This document shows positions 7,852 to 15,777 of a stretch of 34,253 nucleotides of DNA, piece by piece. The notes beneath the pieces are model-generated. The model saw only the letters and a list, made by a program, of their open reading frames with translations, ran no database searches and was not told the DNA's origin. Source of the DNA: an uncultured Hyphomicrobiales bacterium (GTDB lineage Bacteria; Pseudomonadota; Alphaproteobacteria; Rhizobiales; Beijerinckiaceae); assembly GCA_903931945.1 (NCBI GenBank), contig CAIZEI010000191.1:1-34253 (forward strand). Direction: 5' to 3'. A program made the position numbers and the translations under genes. The number at the start of each line of letters is the position of its first letter. Position 1 is the first letter of the stretch.

Positions 7852-8691
7852 GTCGGCGCAAGACAACCGGGAATCGACGGATTTCGACCACCTTGTTTGC
7901 AAATGGCGACAAGTCGACGAGCCCGCCCCGCCGCCAGACCAGCGTTTGCCGTCCGCTTTCTGGTGTATGCGTCGATTGGAAATGCAATGGCGCCTGACCG
8001 CCGGCGCTGCTTTTTCCGCCCAGCGACGCCTGTCAGTGTATTTTCGGCGAAACACACTGAGGGAACGGAGCCCGTAGTCGCCTCAAATCCCGAATTCGCA
8101 TTCCTCATCCCGTGACAGGCCTTTGCGACGTTTCATCGCGGTATCCGGTATGTGCTGCCCGTGCAGGGGGCGCATGGCCCGCACGGGCGATGCGCTGGCC
8201 ACGGCAACAATCGAGACATCCTGTCTTTCCCGCCGTCAGGCTTGCATCGCTATAGCCCTGCATGGCCGTGCACAGACGCCGATCCACCGCGTTCATATAG
8301 TGCCCCGATCCATCGCGTCTCAGCGCCTCAGCATTTTAATGAGCCGCCCCGACGAATGTGAATTCACCAGAGGTTTCAATTTATACGCCGTGCAATAGCG
8401 TTTCAGGGGGTGGGGCGGTGAGGCAGTGAGGCAATTCGGGTCATGTGCAGTTCAGTCATCGATTCAACCCGATACCCTATTTCATAGCACCCAGAAGCAT
8501 GTTGACGGCATTTTCAGAGGATTCATCGATTTCGGCGCTAGCGCTGACGATGCAATGGACTACAATTCTGCCATTGGGCACAAAAAAATATGGAGTAGGC
8601 GGCGTCCGAGCCTTGTCATACCTAATTTTCAGAACAAGAATGTCGCAATCGCTGGCGCCGGGTTAATTGTTAAATATTGGAGAGAACGCGC
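7852..8691. other. gene-poor gap upstream of glnK and the lysozyme gene
   Basis: About 840 bp with no open frame resembling a known family on either strand. It holds the second copy of the 38-bp dyad site (8027-8064), a strong hairpin (8170-8195: GCGCATGGCCCG, loop CA, CGGGCGATGCGC) and a trivial double GTGAGGCA (8418-8433). Several frames exceed 60 codons, but they overlap each other and look like chance. Confidence 0.5.
8027..8064. repeat. 38-bp dyad site, copy 2 (TCAGTG-N16-CACTGA)
   Basis: TCAGTG (8033-8038) and CACTGA (8055-8060) are separated by 16 bp as in copy 1, with the same outer CGCC and GGGA and the same orientation. The two copies are direct repeats about 7.4 kb apart. Confidence 0.6.
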
Positions 8692-9615
8692 ATGGGCTTG
8701 CAAATTTTTGGAGCGCTAATGTTGGGCGGCCTGATGGGCCTCTTTGGGCAGGGTATTCGCTCCGTGGTCGGCCTGAAAACCATGGTTGACCAAGCCAACG
8801 CCGCCGGCGCGGACCAACAGGACATGTTCCGGGCGGCGCGATTCCTCGTCAGTTTGCTGATTGGCTTTCTCGCCGGAATCGCAGCGACGATTGTCGTAGG
8901 AATTCAAAAGCTGATCGATTTGAAGCCGGACGATATTCAGCTTTTGCTTGGTATTGCTGCAGCAGGCTATGCGGGCGCGGATTTCATCGAGGGGTTCATG
9001 TCTCAATATCTTCCCGGCGGGAAAGTTGCGGCTAAACCCGGCGAAGGGGGAGTAACAAACGCACAGTTCGACGACATCAAGAAAAGACTCGACCAACTGG
9101 GTGCGGGTATTCACACGCCCGACGACAAATTAAATCAGTTTCCACATATCCGTCCGGGCTCATCGCAAGCGGTATTTCGCGCAAAGGCGCCCGTTGTCAT
9201 GGCCGATTTAATAAAGGACTTTGGCCTCACGAAAAATCAAGCCGCCGGTATACTGGGAAATCTCGGCGTTGAATGCGCCGGGTTCACCGTCATGCAGGAG
9301 CTTCATCCGATAGCTGGGTTGGGCGGTTATGGCTGGGCGCAATGGACTGGACCACGCCGTACCGAGTTCATGACCTGGTGCACTGACCATGGACTGGACA
9401 AGAATTCCGACCAAGGTAACTATGGCTTTTTGAAACATGAGTTGGAAACTGATTTCAAAGGTGTCATCGACCTGCTCAAAAATACCGATACGCTGGAAGA
9501 CGCCGTGATCGTTGTCCTCAAACATTATGAAATGGCTGGCGTCGAGGCTACTTCACACCGGCTCGATTGGGCTCAGCTGGCATTGAACGCCTTCAACACA
9601 AAGCTAGTCGCCTAA
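8692..9615 (+). CDS. membrane-anchored phage-tail-type lysozyme
   Basis: A 307-residue protein. The C-terminal half (about 160-300) matches the phage tail lysozyme family (Phage_lysozyme2): GLTKNQAAGILGNLGVECAGF with the probable catalytic Glu194, then GGYGWAQWTGPRRTEF. It would cleave peptidoglycan glycan strands. The N-terminal ~110 residues contain up to three hydrophobic segments (about 7-27, 50-72, 84-102), followed by a polar linker with a short helix (FDDIKKRLDQL). An enzyme fused to membrane helices is unlike a simple virion lysozyme and could be a self-released lysin, a colicin-like effector or a prophage remnant. The ATG at 8692 has GGAGAG 8-9 bases upstream and is preferred to an upstream TTG. 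No other phage genes are adjacent. Confidence 0.75.
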   Translation: MGLQIFGALMLGGLMGLFGQGIRSVVGLKTMVDQANAAGADQQDMFRAARFLVSLLIGFLAGIAATIVVGIQKLIDLKPDDIQLLLGIAAAGYAGADFIEGFMSQYLPGGKVAAKPGEGGVTNAQFDDIKKRLDQLGAGIHTPDDKLNQFPHIRPGSSQAVFRAKAPVVMADLIKDFGLTKNQAAGILGNLGVECAGFTVMQELHPIAGLGGYGWAQWTGPRRTEFMTWCTDHGLDKNSDQGNYGFLKHELETDFKGVIDLLKNTDTLEDAVIVVLKHYEMAGVEATSHRLDWAQLALNAFNTKLVA

Positions 9616-9790
9616 ACGCCGCGAATTCATTTTTGCAACGTTGCATTCTAACCTGATCGCTTATGATATTTTCGGCAAAAGACCTCGCCTTCGCGCTCCC
9701 GGCTCGATCAATTCGCTGATATCAAGCACCCGCAGGATGCCAGGGGCATTGCGCATCCCTTGCGGGAACCCCTGTTTCTGGTTGTTTGCG

Positions 9791-10315
9791 CTACGCTGGC
9801 CGCGCGCGCGCGTCCAGCGCGCCTTGCAGCGCCAGGAGAACCGGGAGCGCGCCCGCCCACGCCAGCGAGAGAACCAGAACGGTCCTCCACGCGGGCGATT
9901 GCAAATTCATCGCACCCAGGCTTTCGCCGGCTTCATAGGCCACTGGGCCAAACACGGCGCCGGCGATTGCGGCCTTAAGCCCTGAGCCGAACAGCGCCCG
10001 CATGGGCGCCAGCGTCGCGCCAAAAGCGAGCCAGAGCGCGACAATCCAGGCTGGCGCGAAATTGTCCGAAGGCCATGGCGCCGCGTAGTGCACCACGCCA
10101 AAATCAATGAGCGCGCTTTCGACCGCGAGGCCCGTGAGGGCCGACCCCAGCAGCGTCAACGCGGCGAGGTTCGTTTCGGTCGCCATCGCGAGATGAAGCG
10201 CGACGAACACAGCGGCCAGCAGGAGTCCTGGCCACGACAGGCCGCGCGCTGCGCCCAGCGCGCAGACGAACCAGACGGCCTGAAAGCCGATCAGATTAAC
10301 AAACGCGCGCGTCAC
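9791..10315 (-). CDS. DUF2878 membrane protein
   Basis: A 174-residue integral membrane protein of the DUF2878 family, opening with VTRAFVNLIGFQAVWFVCALGAARG as in relatives, and with about five hydrophobic segments. The GTG at 10315 overlaps the stop of the DUF2177 gene (GTGA), so the two are translationally coupled. The function is unknown; it is frequently found with photolyase, Cfa and DUF3833 genes of photo-oxidative stress regulons. The frame is open further upstream, but that part is antisense noise over DUF2177. Confidence 0.8.
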   Translation of the reverse strand: MTRAFVNLIGFQAVWFVCALGAARGLSWPGLLLAAVFVALHLAMATETNLAALTLLGSALTGLAVESALIDFGVVHYAAPWPSDNFAPAWIVALWLAFGATLAPMRALFGSGLKAAIAGAVFGPVAYEAGESLGAMNLQSPAWRTVLVLSLAWAGALPVLLALQGALDARARPA

Positions 10316-10722
10316 GGGCTGGCGCGGAACGAGCCCGCCACGCCGTAGCCGATCGCCGACGCCACGGCGGAACAGACGGTTCCCCAACTCGTATCAAACA
10401 GGGAGACCCGCGTTGTCCATCCAGTGAGGATCGCCAGATTTGTCAGGTCAAACGTGGCGTAGGCGCACAGGCCCAGAAGCGCGCCCTTCCAAAGAGCCTG
10501 AGCAAGGGATCGCGCCTGAACGGCGGGCGCAATGGCAAGCGCCACAAGGCCAATTGGATAAAGAAGATAAAACGCGACTGCCGCTGGACCATTCGGTTCG
10601 GCGCGCAGCAACGCGCCAACCTCGGATTTGAATACGCCGCCGGCGACAAAAGTCAGCCATGTCGCGTCAATGGCGAGGAACGAAAGGAGGGTCACGATGT
10701 AGACGAGGACATAACGCATCAT
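10312..10722 (-). CDS. DUF2177 membrane protein
   Basis: A 136-residue membrane protein of the DUF2177 family with about four transmembrane helices (YVLVYIVTLLSFLAIDATWL at the start; AFYLLYPIGLVALAIAPAV; AYATFDLTNLAILTGW). The ATG at 10722 lies one base after the photolyase stop codon, and a second ATG follows at 10719. It forms an operon with phrB and the DUF2878 gene. Biochemical role unknown; the setting suggests a membrane component of the light/singlet-oxygen stress response. Confidence 0.85.
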   Translation of the reverse strand: MMRYVLVYIVTLLSFLAIDATWLTFVAGGVFKSEVGALLRAEPNGPAAVAFYLLYPIGLVALAIAPAVQARSLAQALWKGALLGLCAYATFDLTNLAILTGWTTRVSLFDTSWGTVCSAVASAIGYGVAGSFRASP

Positions 10723-10723
10723 T

Positions 10724-12193
10724 TCATGCCTCGATGTTGGCAGAACTGTCTTTCATGTTTCGCCAGGCCGCCAGCGCCTGGCGCCGCGCTGTCGCATGAT
10801 CGATGATTGGCATGGGATAGTCCACGCCAAGCCGAACGCCCGCAGCGGCAAGACATTCGGCGGGCGCTTCCCAGGGCGCATGAATATAGCGCTCCGGAAG
10901 CCGCGCCAATTCGGGCGCGAAACGCCTGACGTAGGCGCCGTCCGGATCGAATTTTTGTCCCTGAAGCACAGGATTGAAAATGCGAAAATACGGCGCGGCG
11001 TCGGCGCCCGAGCCTGCGACCCATTGCCAGCCCCCGGAATTGTTGGCGAGATCGGCGTCAACGAGCGTGTCCCAAAACCAGTTTGCGCCCAGTCGCCAGT
11101 GGATCAGGAGATGCTTTGTGAGAAACGACGCCGTGATCATGCGGACGCGATTGTGCATCCAGCCGGTCTCCCATAATTGCCGCATTCCTGCGTCGACGAT
11201 CGGATAGCCGGTTTGACCGCGCGTCCAGGCGCGCAGTCTTTTAGCCGCGCGGGCCGCATCGCTGTCCCATGGAAATTCTCCGAATTCGGATCTCAACGGC
11301 GCCTCGGCCAGATCAGGCCAATGATACAGGAGATGATGAAAAAATTCGCGCCAGGCCAGTTGCCGCAGCAAGGCGTTGGCGCCAGCGGCAAGACGCGCGT
11401 CGCCCTCAGCCGCCATCGACAAAGCTTGCCAGCATTGGCGCGGGCTGATCTCGCCAAATCGCAGACTGGGCGACAGCATGGATGTGGCCGCGCGATCCGG
11501 GCGATCGCGTCCTTCTATATAAGAGCCAAGCCCGCGTTCGATCATGCGCCGCACGCGCGCTTGTGCAACCTTTTCGCCCGGCGTCCATGTGGCGCGCAAG
11601 CCGCGCGCCCAATCCGGCGCGCGGGGCAGGAGACCCCAGGCGTCGAGGTCGTCGCTCGCGGGCCATTGGGCTGGCGCGGACAACAGCAGCGGCGCGGGCA
11701 GCGGGGCGCGCGGAGGCTTGTCCGTCAGCGCCCGATAAAAAGGCGTGAAGACACGGAATCCCTCGCCGGATTTCGAGCGGATTTCCTCGGGTTCCGCCAG
11801 CAAGCTGCCCGGATAACGCCGAAACGCGACGCCTTGACGGTTGCACAGCGTTTTGAGGCGCGTCTCCAGTTGTCGCGCCAAAGGCTCATGGGCTCGTGTC
11901 ATATGCACGGCGGCGGCCTGGGTCTCCTCCAGAAGGCTCGTCACGATGGCGACGGCATCGCCCCGGCGCAGCACGAGATCCGAGCCGCGTTGGCGCAGAT
12001 CGCTCTGCAATGACGCGAGGCTGCCATGCAGCCACCAGCGGCTGGCTGCGCCCATCGCCCACTCCCCGCTCGCACCATCGTCAAGCACATAGAGCGGAAT
12101 GACCGGTCCCGCGCTTGCGGCGGCGCTCAGGGCTGGATTGTCGGCGATACGAAAATCCCGCTGGAACAGGTGAATGGTTGGCCGTTCAATCAT
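10724..12193 (-). CDS. phrB: deoxyribodipyrimidine photolyase (CPD class I)
   Basis: A 489-residue FAD-dependent photolyase that reverses UV cyclobutane pyrimidine dimers with blue light. The N-terminal antenna domain starts IHLFQRDFRIADNPAL. The C-terminal FAD domain contains LLRQLAWREFFHHLLYHWP, GYPIVDAGMRQLWETGWMHNRVRM, HWRLGANWFWDTLVDADLANNSGGWQWVAGSGADAAPYFRIFNP and the final KFDPDGAYVRRF, all typical of class I enzymes with the conserved Trp relay. The ATG at 12193 is preferred over a GTG at 12226 because the putative ECF promoter would start the mRNA near 12234. It is the first gene of an operon with the DUF2177 and DUF2878 genes. Confidence 0.95.
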   Translation of the reverse strand: MIERPTIHLFQRDFRIADNPALSAAASAGPVIPLYVLDDGASGEWAMGAASRWWLHGSLASLQSDLRQRGSDLVLRRGDAVAIVTSLLEETQAAAVHMTRAHEPLARQLETRLKTLCNRQGVAFRRYPGSLLAEPEEIRSKSGEGFRVFTPFYRALTDKPPRAPLPAPLLLSAPAQWPASDDLDAWGLLPRAPDWARGLRATWTPGEKVAQARVRRMIERGLGSYIEGRDRPDRAATSMLSPSLRFGEISPRQCWQALSMAAEGDARLAAGANALLRQLAWREFFHHLLYHWPDLAEAPLRSEFGEFPWDSDAARAAKRLRAWTRGQTGYPIVDAGMRQLWETGWMHNRVRMITASFLTKHLLIHWRLGANWFWDTLVDADLANNSGGWQWVAGSGADAAPYFRIFNPVLQGQKFDPDGAYVRRFAPELARLPERYIHAPWEAPAECLAAAGVRLGVDYPMPIIDHATARRQALAAWRNMKDSSANIEA

Positions 12194-12240
12194 CTGGAGC
12201 CGATCAGCGCGGGATGGATGGTGCACCAGGGCCCGTTTGA

Positions 12241-12270
12241 CCCTTACGCGTAACGCGTGCGCATGGATCA
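12241..12270 (-). promoter_or_regulatory. ECF-type promoter candidate for phrB operon
   Basis: Minus strand: TGATCC (12270-12265), an 18-base spacer, then TAAGGG (12246-12241). TGATCC-N18-TA(A)G is the type of promoter used by ChrR-controlled SigmaE in Rhodobacter, whose regulon contains photolyase and Cfa. The expected mRNA start is about 40 bases before the phrB ATG. Confidence 0.55.
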
Positions 12271-12278
12271 GCGCAGGG

Positions 12279-12308
12279 TGATCCAGCGCTTGCCGGGCGT
12301 CGTATCGC
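12279..12308 (+). promoter_or_regulatory. divergent ECF-type promoter candidate
   Basis: TGATCC at 12279-12284, an 18-base spacer and TATCGC at 12303-12308. Its -35 lies 8 bp from the oppositely facing -35 of phrB. A ribosome binding site (GGGAG) and the ATG of the next frame follow at 12324 and 12334, as expected for a short leader. The -10 is a weaker match than that of phrB. Confidence 0.4.
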
Positions 12309-12333
12309 CTTCGCCAATCGCTTGGGAGCGCTT

Positions 12334-12846
12334 ATGTTCCAATCATTCGTCGAGTTGGAGCCGCTGCGGAGATCGCCTGGTTTGGGCGCGCGAAGTTTGA
12401 CGCCAGATCTGCTCTTGCAATTCGGCAGGGACAGCCGCGACAAGGATTCTCGTGGATTCTCCGCGAAACTCCCTCCGGGCGTTGGGGATGACAAGTCGAG
12501 CAAGGGCGCGAACGCGAACCGCTTGCCCGAACCAGGCGTCTGGCGTCGTTGCCTGACCCTGTCGCCCAAAGCCAGGGGCGCCTTGCGCCTGTTGAAAATG
12601 TCGTTGGGACGAAAGATGCCCCGGCATGGTCATCGCGGGGCGCAGACCGCGCCCGAGCTCGATGGCGCTTATTCCGGCACGACGGGTGAATGTCGCCGCT
12701 ACGACGTTCAGGACCGCGGCGATCACACAGCAAACAGCCCGATCTCCAATCGTCAGCCGGGCTGCGTTTTCCTCATCGCCGGCCATCGCCCGCCGCGCTT
12801 CAAGGGTCTGATCGGCTCTCTTGCACAACAGTGGACAGCCCTGTGA
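12334..12846 (+). CDS. hypothetical protein, 170 aa, coupled to the SDR gene
   Basis: No family recognised. The 170-residue product is polar and rich in Arg, Gly and Pro, with a single hydrophobic patch near the C-terminus and five Cys. By itself the protein does not look convincing. Three contextual signs support it: a candidate ECF promoter at the right distance, GGGAG six bases before the ATG at 12334, and a stop codon that overlaps the GTG start of the SDR gene (GTGA), the same coupling used three other times in this window. A decayed gene or an untranslated leader are alternatives. If it is not a gene, 12271-12842 is an unexplained gap of about 570 bp. Confidence 0.35.
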   Translation: MFQSFVELEPLRRSPGLGARSLTPDLLLQFGRDSRDKDSRGFSAKLPPGVGDDKSSKGANANRLPEPGVWRRCLTLSPKARGALRLLKMSLGRKMPRHGHRGAQTAPELDGAYSGTTGECRRYDVQDRGDHTANSPISNRQPGCVFLIAGHRPPRFKGLIGSLAQQWTAL

Positions 12847-13595
12847 CCGCGCGCTGGCAGACCGCCTGGATCACCGGCGCCAGCACAGGCATTGGCTGTG
12901 AACTGGCATTGCGTCTCGCGCGGCAGGGCGTGCGCGTGGCGGCGTCGGCGCGCTCGGAAGAAAAGCTCGCAGAACTTGCGGCTGCACATCCGAATATATT
13001 TCCCGCGCCGCTTGACGTCACCGTGCGCGAGGATGTCGCCGCCACCCATGCGCGGATCATCGCCGAATTCGGCGCGATCGATCTGGCCGTGATGAACGCT
13101 GGCGTTTGGGACCCCATGGGCGCGGAGGACTACGACGCCGCACGCGCGGCGCGCACGATGGAAGTGAACTATGGCGGCATCGCCAACGCTCTTGAGCCGC
13201 TCATTCCCGCCATGTTGATCCGCGGAAAAGGCCAGATCGCCCTGGTGTCGTCGGTGGCGGGCTATCGCGGGCTGCCCAAGGCCATCGCCTACGCGCCCAG
13301 CAAGGCCGCTGTCATCAGCCTTGCGGAAGTCCTGAAACTCGATCTGGAGAGGCATGGCATCGTTGTCAGCCTGATCAATCCGGGTTTTGTCGACACGCCC
13401 ATGACGCGCGTCAATGATTTTCCGATGCCATTCATGGTGTCAAGCGAGGCCGCGGTTGACCGCATTCTGAGGGGGCTTGAGCGAGGGCAATTCGAGATCG
13501 CCTTTCCCTGGCGGCTGGTCGGCGCGCTCAAATTGCTGCGCATTCTGCCCTACAGCTTCTATTTCAGCGTGGTGCGCCGGCTGCCGCGGACGTGA
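12843..13595 (+). CDS. short-chain dehydrogenase/reductase
   Basis: A 250-residue classical SDR using NAD(P)H to oxidise or reduce an unidentified alcohol/ketone. The nucleotide-binding TGASTGIG is at about 11-18, followed by NAG (about 85), the catalytic Ser in LVSSVAGYRG and the catalytic YAPSK. The C-terminal PWRLVGALKLLRILPYSFYFSVVRR is hydrophobic and may associate with the membrane. The GTG at 12843 overlaps the stop of the preceding frame; a GTG at 12831 is possible. Its stop abuts the stop of the DUF3833 gene on the other strand (TGATCA). SDRs of this type accompany cfa, DUF3833 and photolyase in ChrR-SigmaE regulons. Confidence 0.88.
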   Translation: MTARWQTAWITGASTGIGCELALRLARQGVRVAASARSEEKLAELAAAHPNIFPAPLDVTVREDVAATHARIIAEFGAIDLAVMNAGVWDPMGAEDYDAARAARTMEVNYGGIANALEPLIPAMLIRGKGQIALVSSVAGYRGLPKAIAYAPSKAAVISLAEVLKLDLERHGIVVSLINPGFVDTPMTRVNDFPMPFMVSSEAAVDRILRGLERGQFEIAFPWRLVGALKLLRILPYSFYFSVVRRLPRT

Positions 13596-14099
13596 TCACT
13601 CAGCCGCGGCGGCGCTTTGGCCGTCGTGGCGCTGAAAAAACAGCGAGAGCTCGCCAAGTTTGACGCCCCATTTGCGCATGATTGCGCGATTGACTGCGTG
13701 GCCGCCACCCATGGGATAGACGCGATCGTCGAAATCGACGAGCAGGGTTCGCGTGTTGAGTTTCAGTCGGAAACGATACGCCATCCGGATGGAGTCGCTG
13801 GCGCAGAGGCCGCGCGCTTCGCCGACGCAATCCGCGCAGGTCGCCGAAAACGCGCCATCCTGCCCGGCCTTGACCCGCCAGGTGCGATGCTCGGTCTCGC
13901 CTGTGTCGTAGACGAAGTCCTCGTCGAGATAAAAAGTCTGGTCGCGCCACGCGCCTACCATCTCCACCTGGAAACGTCGGCGCAAATGACCAAAGCGGTC
14001 CTCGAACACGCCCCATGCCGTTGTATGGCCCTCAAAAAACGTCGTGAATTCAAAGCGCTCGTCTTTTGATGGAATGTCGGACATGGACGCACTGCTCAT
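13596..14099 (-). CDS. DUF3833 family protein
   Basis: A 167-residue protein matching the DUF3833 family throughout: FFEGHTTAWGVFEDRFGHLRRRF, YLDEDFVYDTGETEHRTWRV, VGEARG and the closing VNRAIMRKWGVKLGELSLFF. Relatives are often lipoproteins; this copy has no obvious signal peptide from the chosen ATG (14099, AGGAG 7 bases upstream). It lies 27 bp after cfa in the same operon. Function unknown; the family co-occurs with Cfa-like methyltransferases and SDRs under SigmaE/ChrR control, suggesting a role in lipid modification or repair. Confidence 0.85.
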   Translation of the reverse strand: MSSASMSDIPSKDERFEFTTFFEGHTTAWGVFEDRFGHLRRRFQVEMVGAWRDQTFYLDEDFVYDTGETEHRTWRVKAGQDGAFSATCADCVGEARGLCASDSIRMAYRFRLKLNTRTLLVDFDDRVYPMGGGHAVNRAIMRKWGVKLGELSLFFQRHDGQSAAAAE

Positions 14100-14126
14100 C
14101 GTCGTCTCCTGCTGGGGCGCCACTGG

Positions 14127-15413
14127 TTACGAGCCACGCGCTTCGCCCGCGTCCGGCGCGGCCATTGTCTTGCGCAGGCGATAAAGCCCTACGTCGATAA
14201 ATCCACGCTCGAACCCAACCTCGCAGTAGATCAAATAATAGTTCCACATGCGGCGAAAGCGCTCGTCGAGCCCTGTCTTCGCGGCGTCCGCCCAGGTCGC
14301 ATTGAAGCGCTCGCGCCATTCGGCGAGCGTTCGCGCATAGGAACCGGCGAAGGTCTCCACTGGCTCGAACACGAGACCAGTGGCTCGGGCTTGCGTCCGC
14401 ATCGCCTCGACGGTCGGCAACATTCCGCCGGGGAAAATATAGCGCTGAATGAAATCGGGATTGCGCTGGTAGGTCTCGTAAAGGTCGTCTCGAATGGTGA
14501 TGGCCTGCAACACAGCGACGCCGCCAGGCTTCAAACGCTCGGCGATGACCTTGAAATAGGTCGCCCAGTTGTCCTCGCCGACAGCCTCGATCATTTCTAT
14601 GGAGGCGAGTCGGTCAAACAGACCCTTCGACGCGCGGTAGTCCTCGAAGCGAATGTCAACCTTGCTTTCCAGCCCGAGCCGTGAGATGCGCGCGCGCGCC
14701 TCGTCAAACTGATTGCGCGAGATCGTGATGCCCGTGACTTCGGCGCCGCGCTCGGTCGCCAGTTGCGCCAGCGAGCCCCAGCCGCAGCCGATCTCAAACA
14801 GGCTTTGCCCTGGCTCGATTTCCAGCGCCTCCAGGATGCGCTCGTGCTTTTGCCGTTGCGCTTCCTCAAGCGACATATCTTTGCGCGAATAAATGGCGCT
14901 GGAATAGGTCATGCCGGGATCAAGCCAGAGCCGGTAAAAGTCATTGCCAAGGTCGTAGTGCGCGGAAATATTGCGGCGGCTGCCCTTGGGGGTGTTGGCG
15001 CGCCGGCGGTGGAACAGCCGGTCGCTCCAGCGCGCGCGCTGAAAGAAGCCGCCGCTCGCTCGCGCCAGCGGCAGCTCATTGTCGCTGTAATAGTCGAAGA
15101 ACGCACGCAAATTATCGGTGGCGATGTCGCCCTCCATATAACTCTCGGCGAAGCCCAGCGCGCCTCGGCGCGCCAGGCGCCACAAAGCGCTGTATCGCTT
15201 CACGTGCATGCTGGCTTCAACGCCCCGTTCATCAACGCCAAAGACGGCCTGACGTCCCGAGGGAAGGGTCAATCGGAGGCGGCCAAAAGGCGCGTGACGC
15301 AACAGCGCCGCGCAAACGCGCAACAAGGCGCCGTCAGCCGCCCAACCGACGCCCGGGTTTGGACGGGCGCCGCTCTGGCGCGCGGCGAGACCGGCGGCGT
15401 CCTCACTCGACAT
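14127..15413 (-). CDS. cfa: cyclopropane-fatty-acyl-phospholipid synthase
   Basis: A 428-residue SAM-dependent enzyme that methylenates cis-unsaturated acyl chains in membrane phospholipids. Visible are the fatty-acid-binding N-terminal region, ISAHYDLGNDFYRLWLDPGMTYSSAIY, the SAM-binding LFEIGCGWGSLA, GITISRNQFDEAR, SIEMIEAVGEDNW, the active-site region QAITIRDDLYETYQRNPDFIQRYIFPGG, and the C-terminal EWRERFNATW...RMWNYYLIYCEVGF. The ATG at 15413 overlaps the end of the upstream DUF1365-like frame by about 10 bases, so translational coupling is likely; no strong Shine-Dalgarno is seen. It heads toward DUF3833 in the same operon. In related bacteria it is induced by singlet oxygen through SigmaE. 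Confidence 0.93.
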   Translation of the reverse strand: MSSEDAAGLAARQSGARPNPGVGWAADGALLRVCAALLRHAPFGRLRLTLPSGRQAVFGVDERGVEASMHVKRYSALWRLARRGALGFAESYMEGDIATDNLRAFFDYYSDNELPLARASGGFFQRARWSDRLFHRRRANTPKGSRRNISAHYDLGNDFYRLWLDPGMTYSSAIYSRKDMSLEEAQRQKHERILEALEIEPGQSLFEIGCGWGSLAQLATERGAEVTGITISRNQFDEARARISRLGLESKVDIRFEDYRASKGLFDRLASIEMIEAVGEDNWATYFKVIAERLKPGGVAVLQAITIRDDLYETYQRNPDFIQRYIFPGGMLPTVEAMRTQARATGLVFEPVETFAGSYARTLAEWRERFNATWADAAKTGLDERFRRMWNYYLIYCEVGFERGFIDVGLYRLRKTMAAPDAGEARGS

Positions 15414-15708
15414 GGGGAACGTCTTGCATGCTGGCGGGAACACTCATGAAGGAATAGCCGTGCGAAGCGCACCGTGGGACCAGCGGCGCTCTCTGCAGCC
15501 AAAGCCGCGCGGCCTCGAAAGGAACGCCGGCGACAAGATTGAGAGCCATCTGCGGGTGCGCCAGGATCGCACGCTCTTCGAGCGCGCGGCGTGCACCGCG
15601 AAAATCGGTGGCCGGGATGGGTGCGTCTGCGCCAATGACTGCGCTGGCGAGCGATGCGGATGGGTCTTTCCCACGCCAATCAGGAGGTCGAATAGTGTCG
15701 CCGAACAT
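15403..15708 (-). CDS. short DUF1365-like C-terminal fragment
   Basis: A 101-residue frame from ATG 15708 (ATG 15762 also possible) to a TGA lying within the first codons of cfa. The segment AHPQMALNLVAGVPFEAARLWLQRAPLVPR resembles the C-terminus of DUF1365 proteins (HPxMTLKVIAxIHWEALRLWLKG), which normally are ~250 residues and sit beside cfa in this type of cluster. The remainder is not recognised. It is most likely what is left of a DUF1365 gene after a deletion, now driven by a nearby ECF-like promoter, or a decayed frame kept only because it couples translation to cfa. Confidence 0.45.
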   Translation of the reverse strand: MFGDTIRPPDWRGKDPSASLASAVIGADAPIPATDFRGARRALEERAILAHPQMALNLVAGVPFEAARLWLQRAPLVPRCASHGYSFMSVPASMQDVPHVE

Positions 15709-15747
15709 GGATTGCCTGGCCAGGTCCCGTTTTGAGAAGAAACGAGT

Positions 15748-15777
15748 CAAATACGTGGTCAAGGTCGCTCTGGATCA
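15748..15777 (-). promoter_or_regulatory. ECF-type promoter candidate for the cfa operon
   Basis: Minus strand: TGATCC (15777-15772), an 18-base spacer, TATTTG (15753-15748). The -35 and spacing equal those of the phrB promoter candidate. The expected mRNA start (~15741) lies upstream of the ATG at 15708, arguing for that start of the DUF1365-like fragment. Confidence 0.42.

Noticed and set aside
7806-8108. N-terminal extension of the PII frame to 8108
   Set aside because: PII proteins start at MK(K/R)I; the extension is Arg-rich noise, crosses the sigma-54 promoter candidate and lies upstream of AGGAGG.
8418-8433. Tandem GTGAGGCA repeat
   Set aside because: Only two 8-bp units; not distinguishable from chance.
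11177-12013. Plus-strand 278-codon frame opposite phrB
   Set aside because: Codon shadow of a GC-rich, well-conserved photolyase gene.
14763-15449. Plus-strand 228-codon frame opposite cfa
   Set aside because: Antisense to conserved Cfa motifs; composition only.
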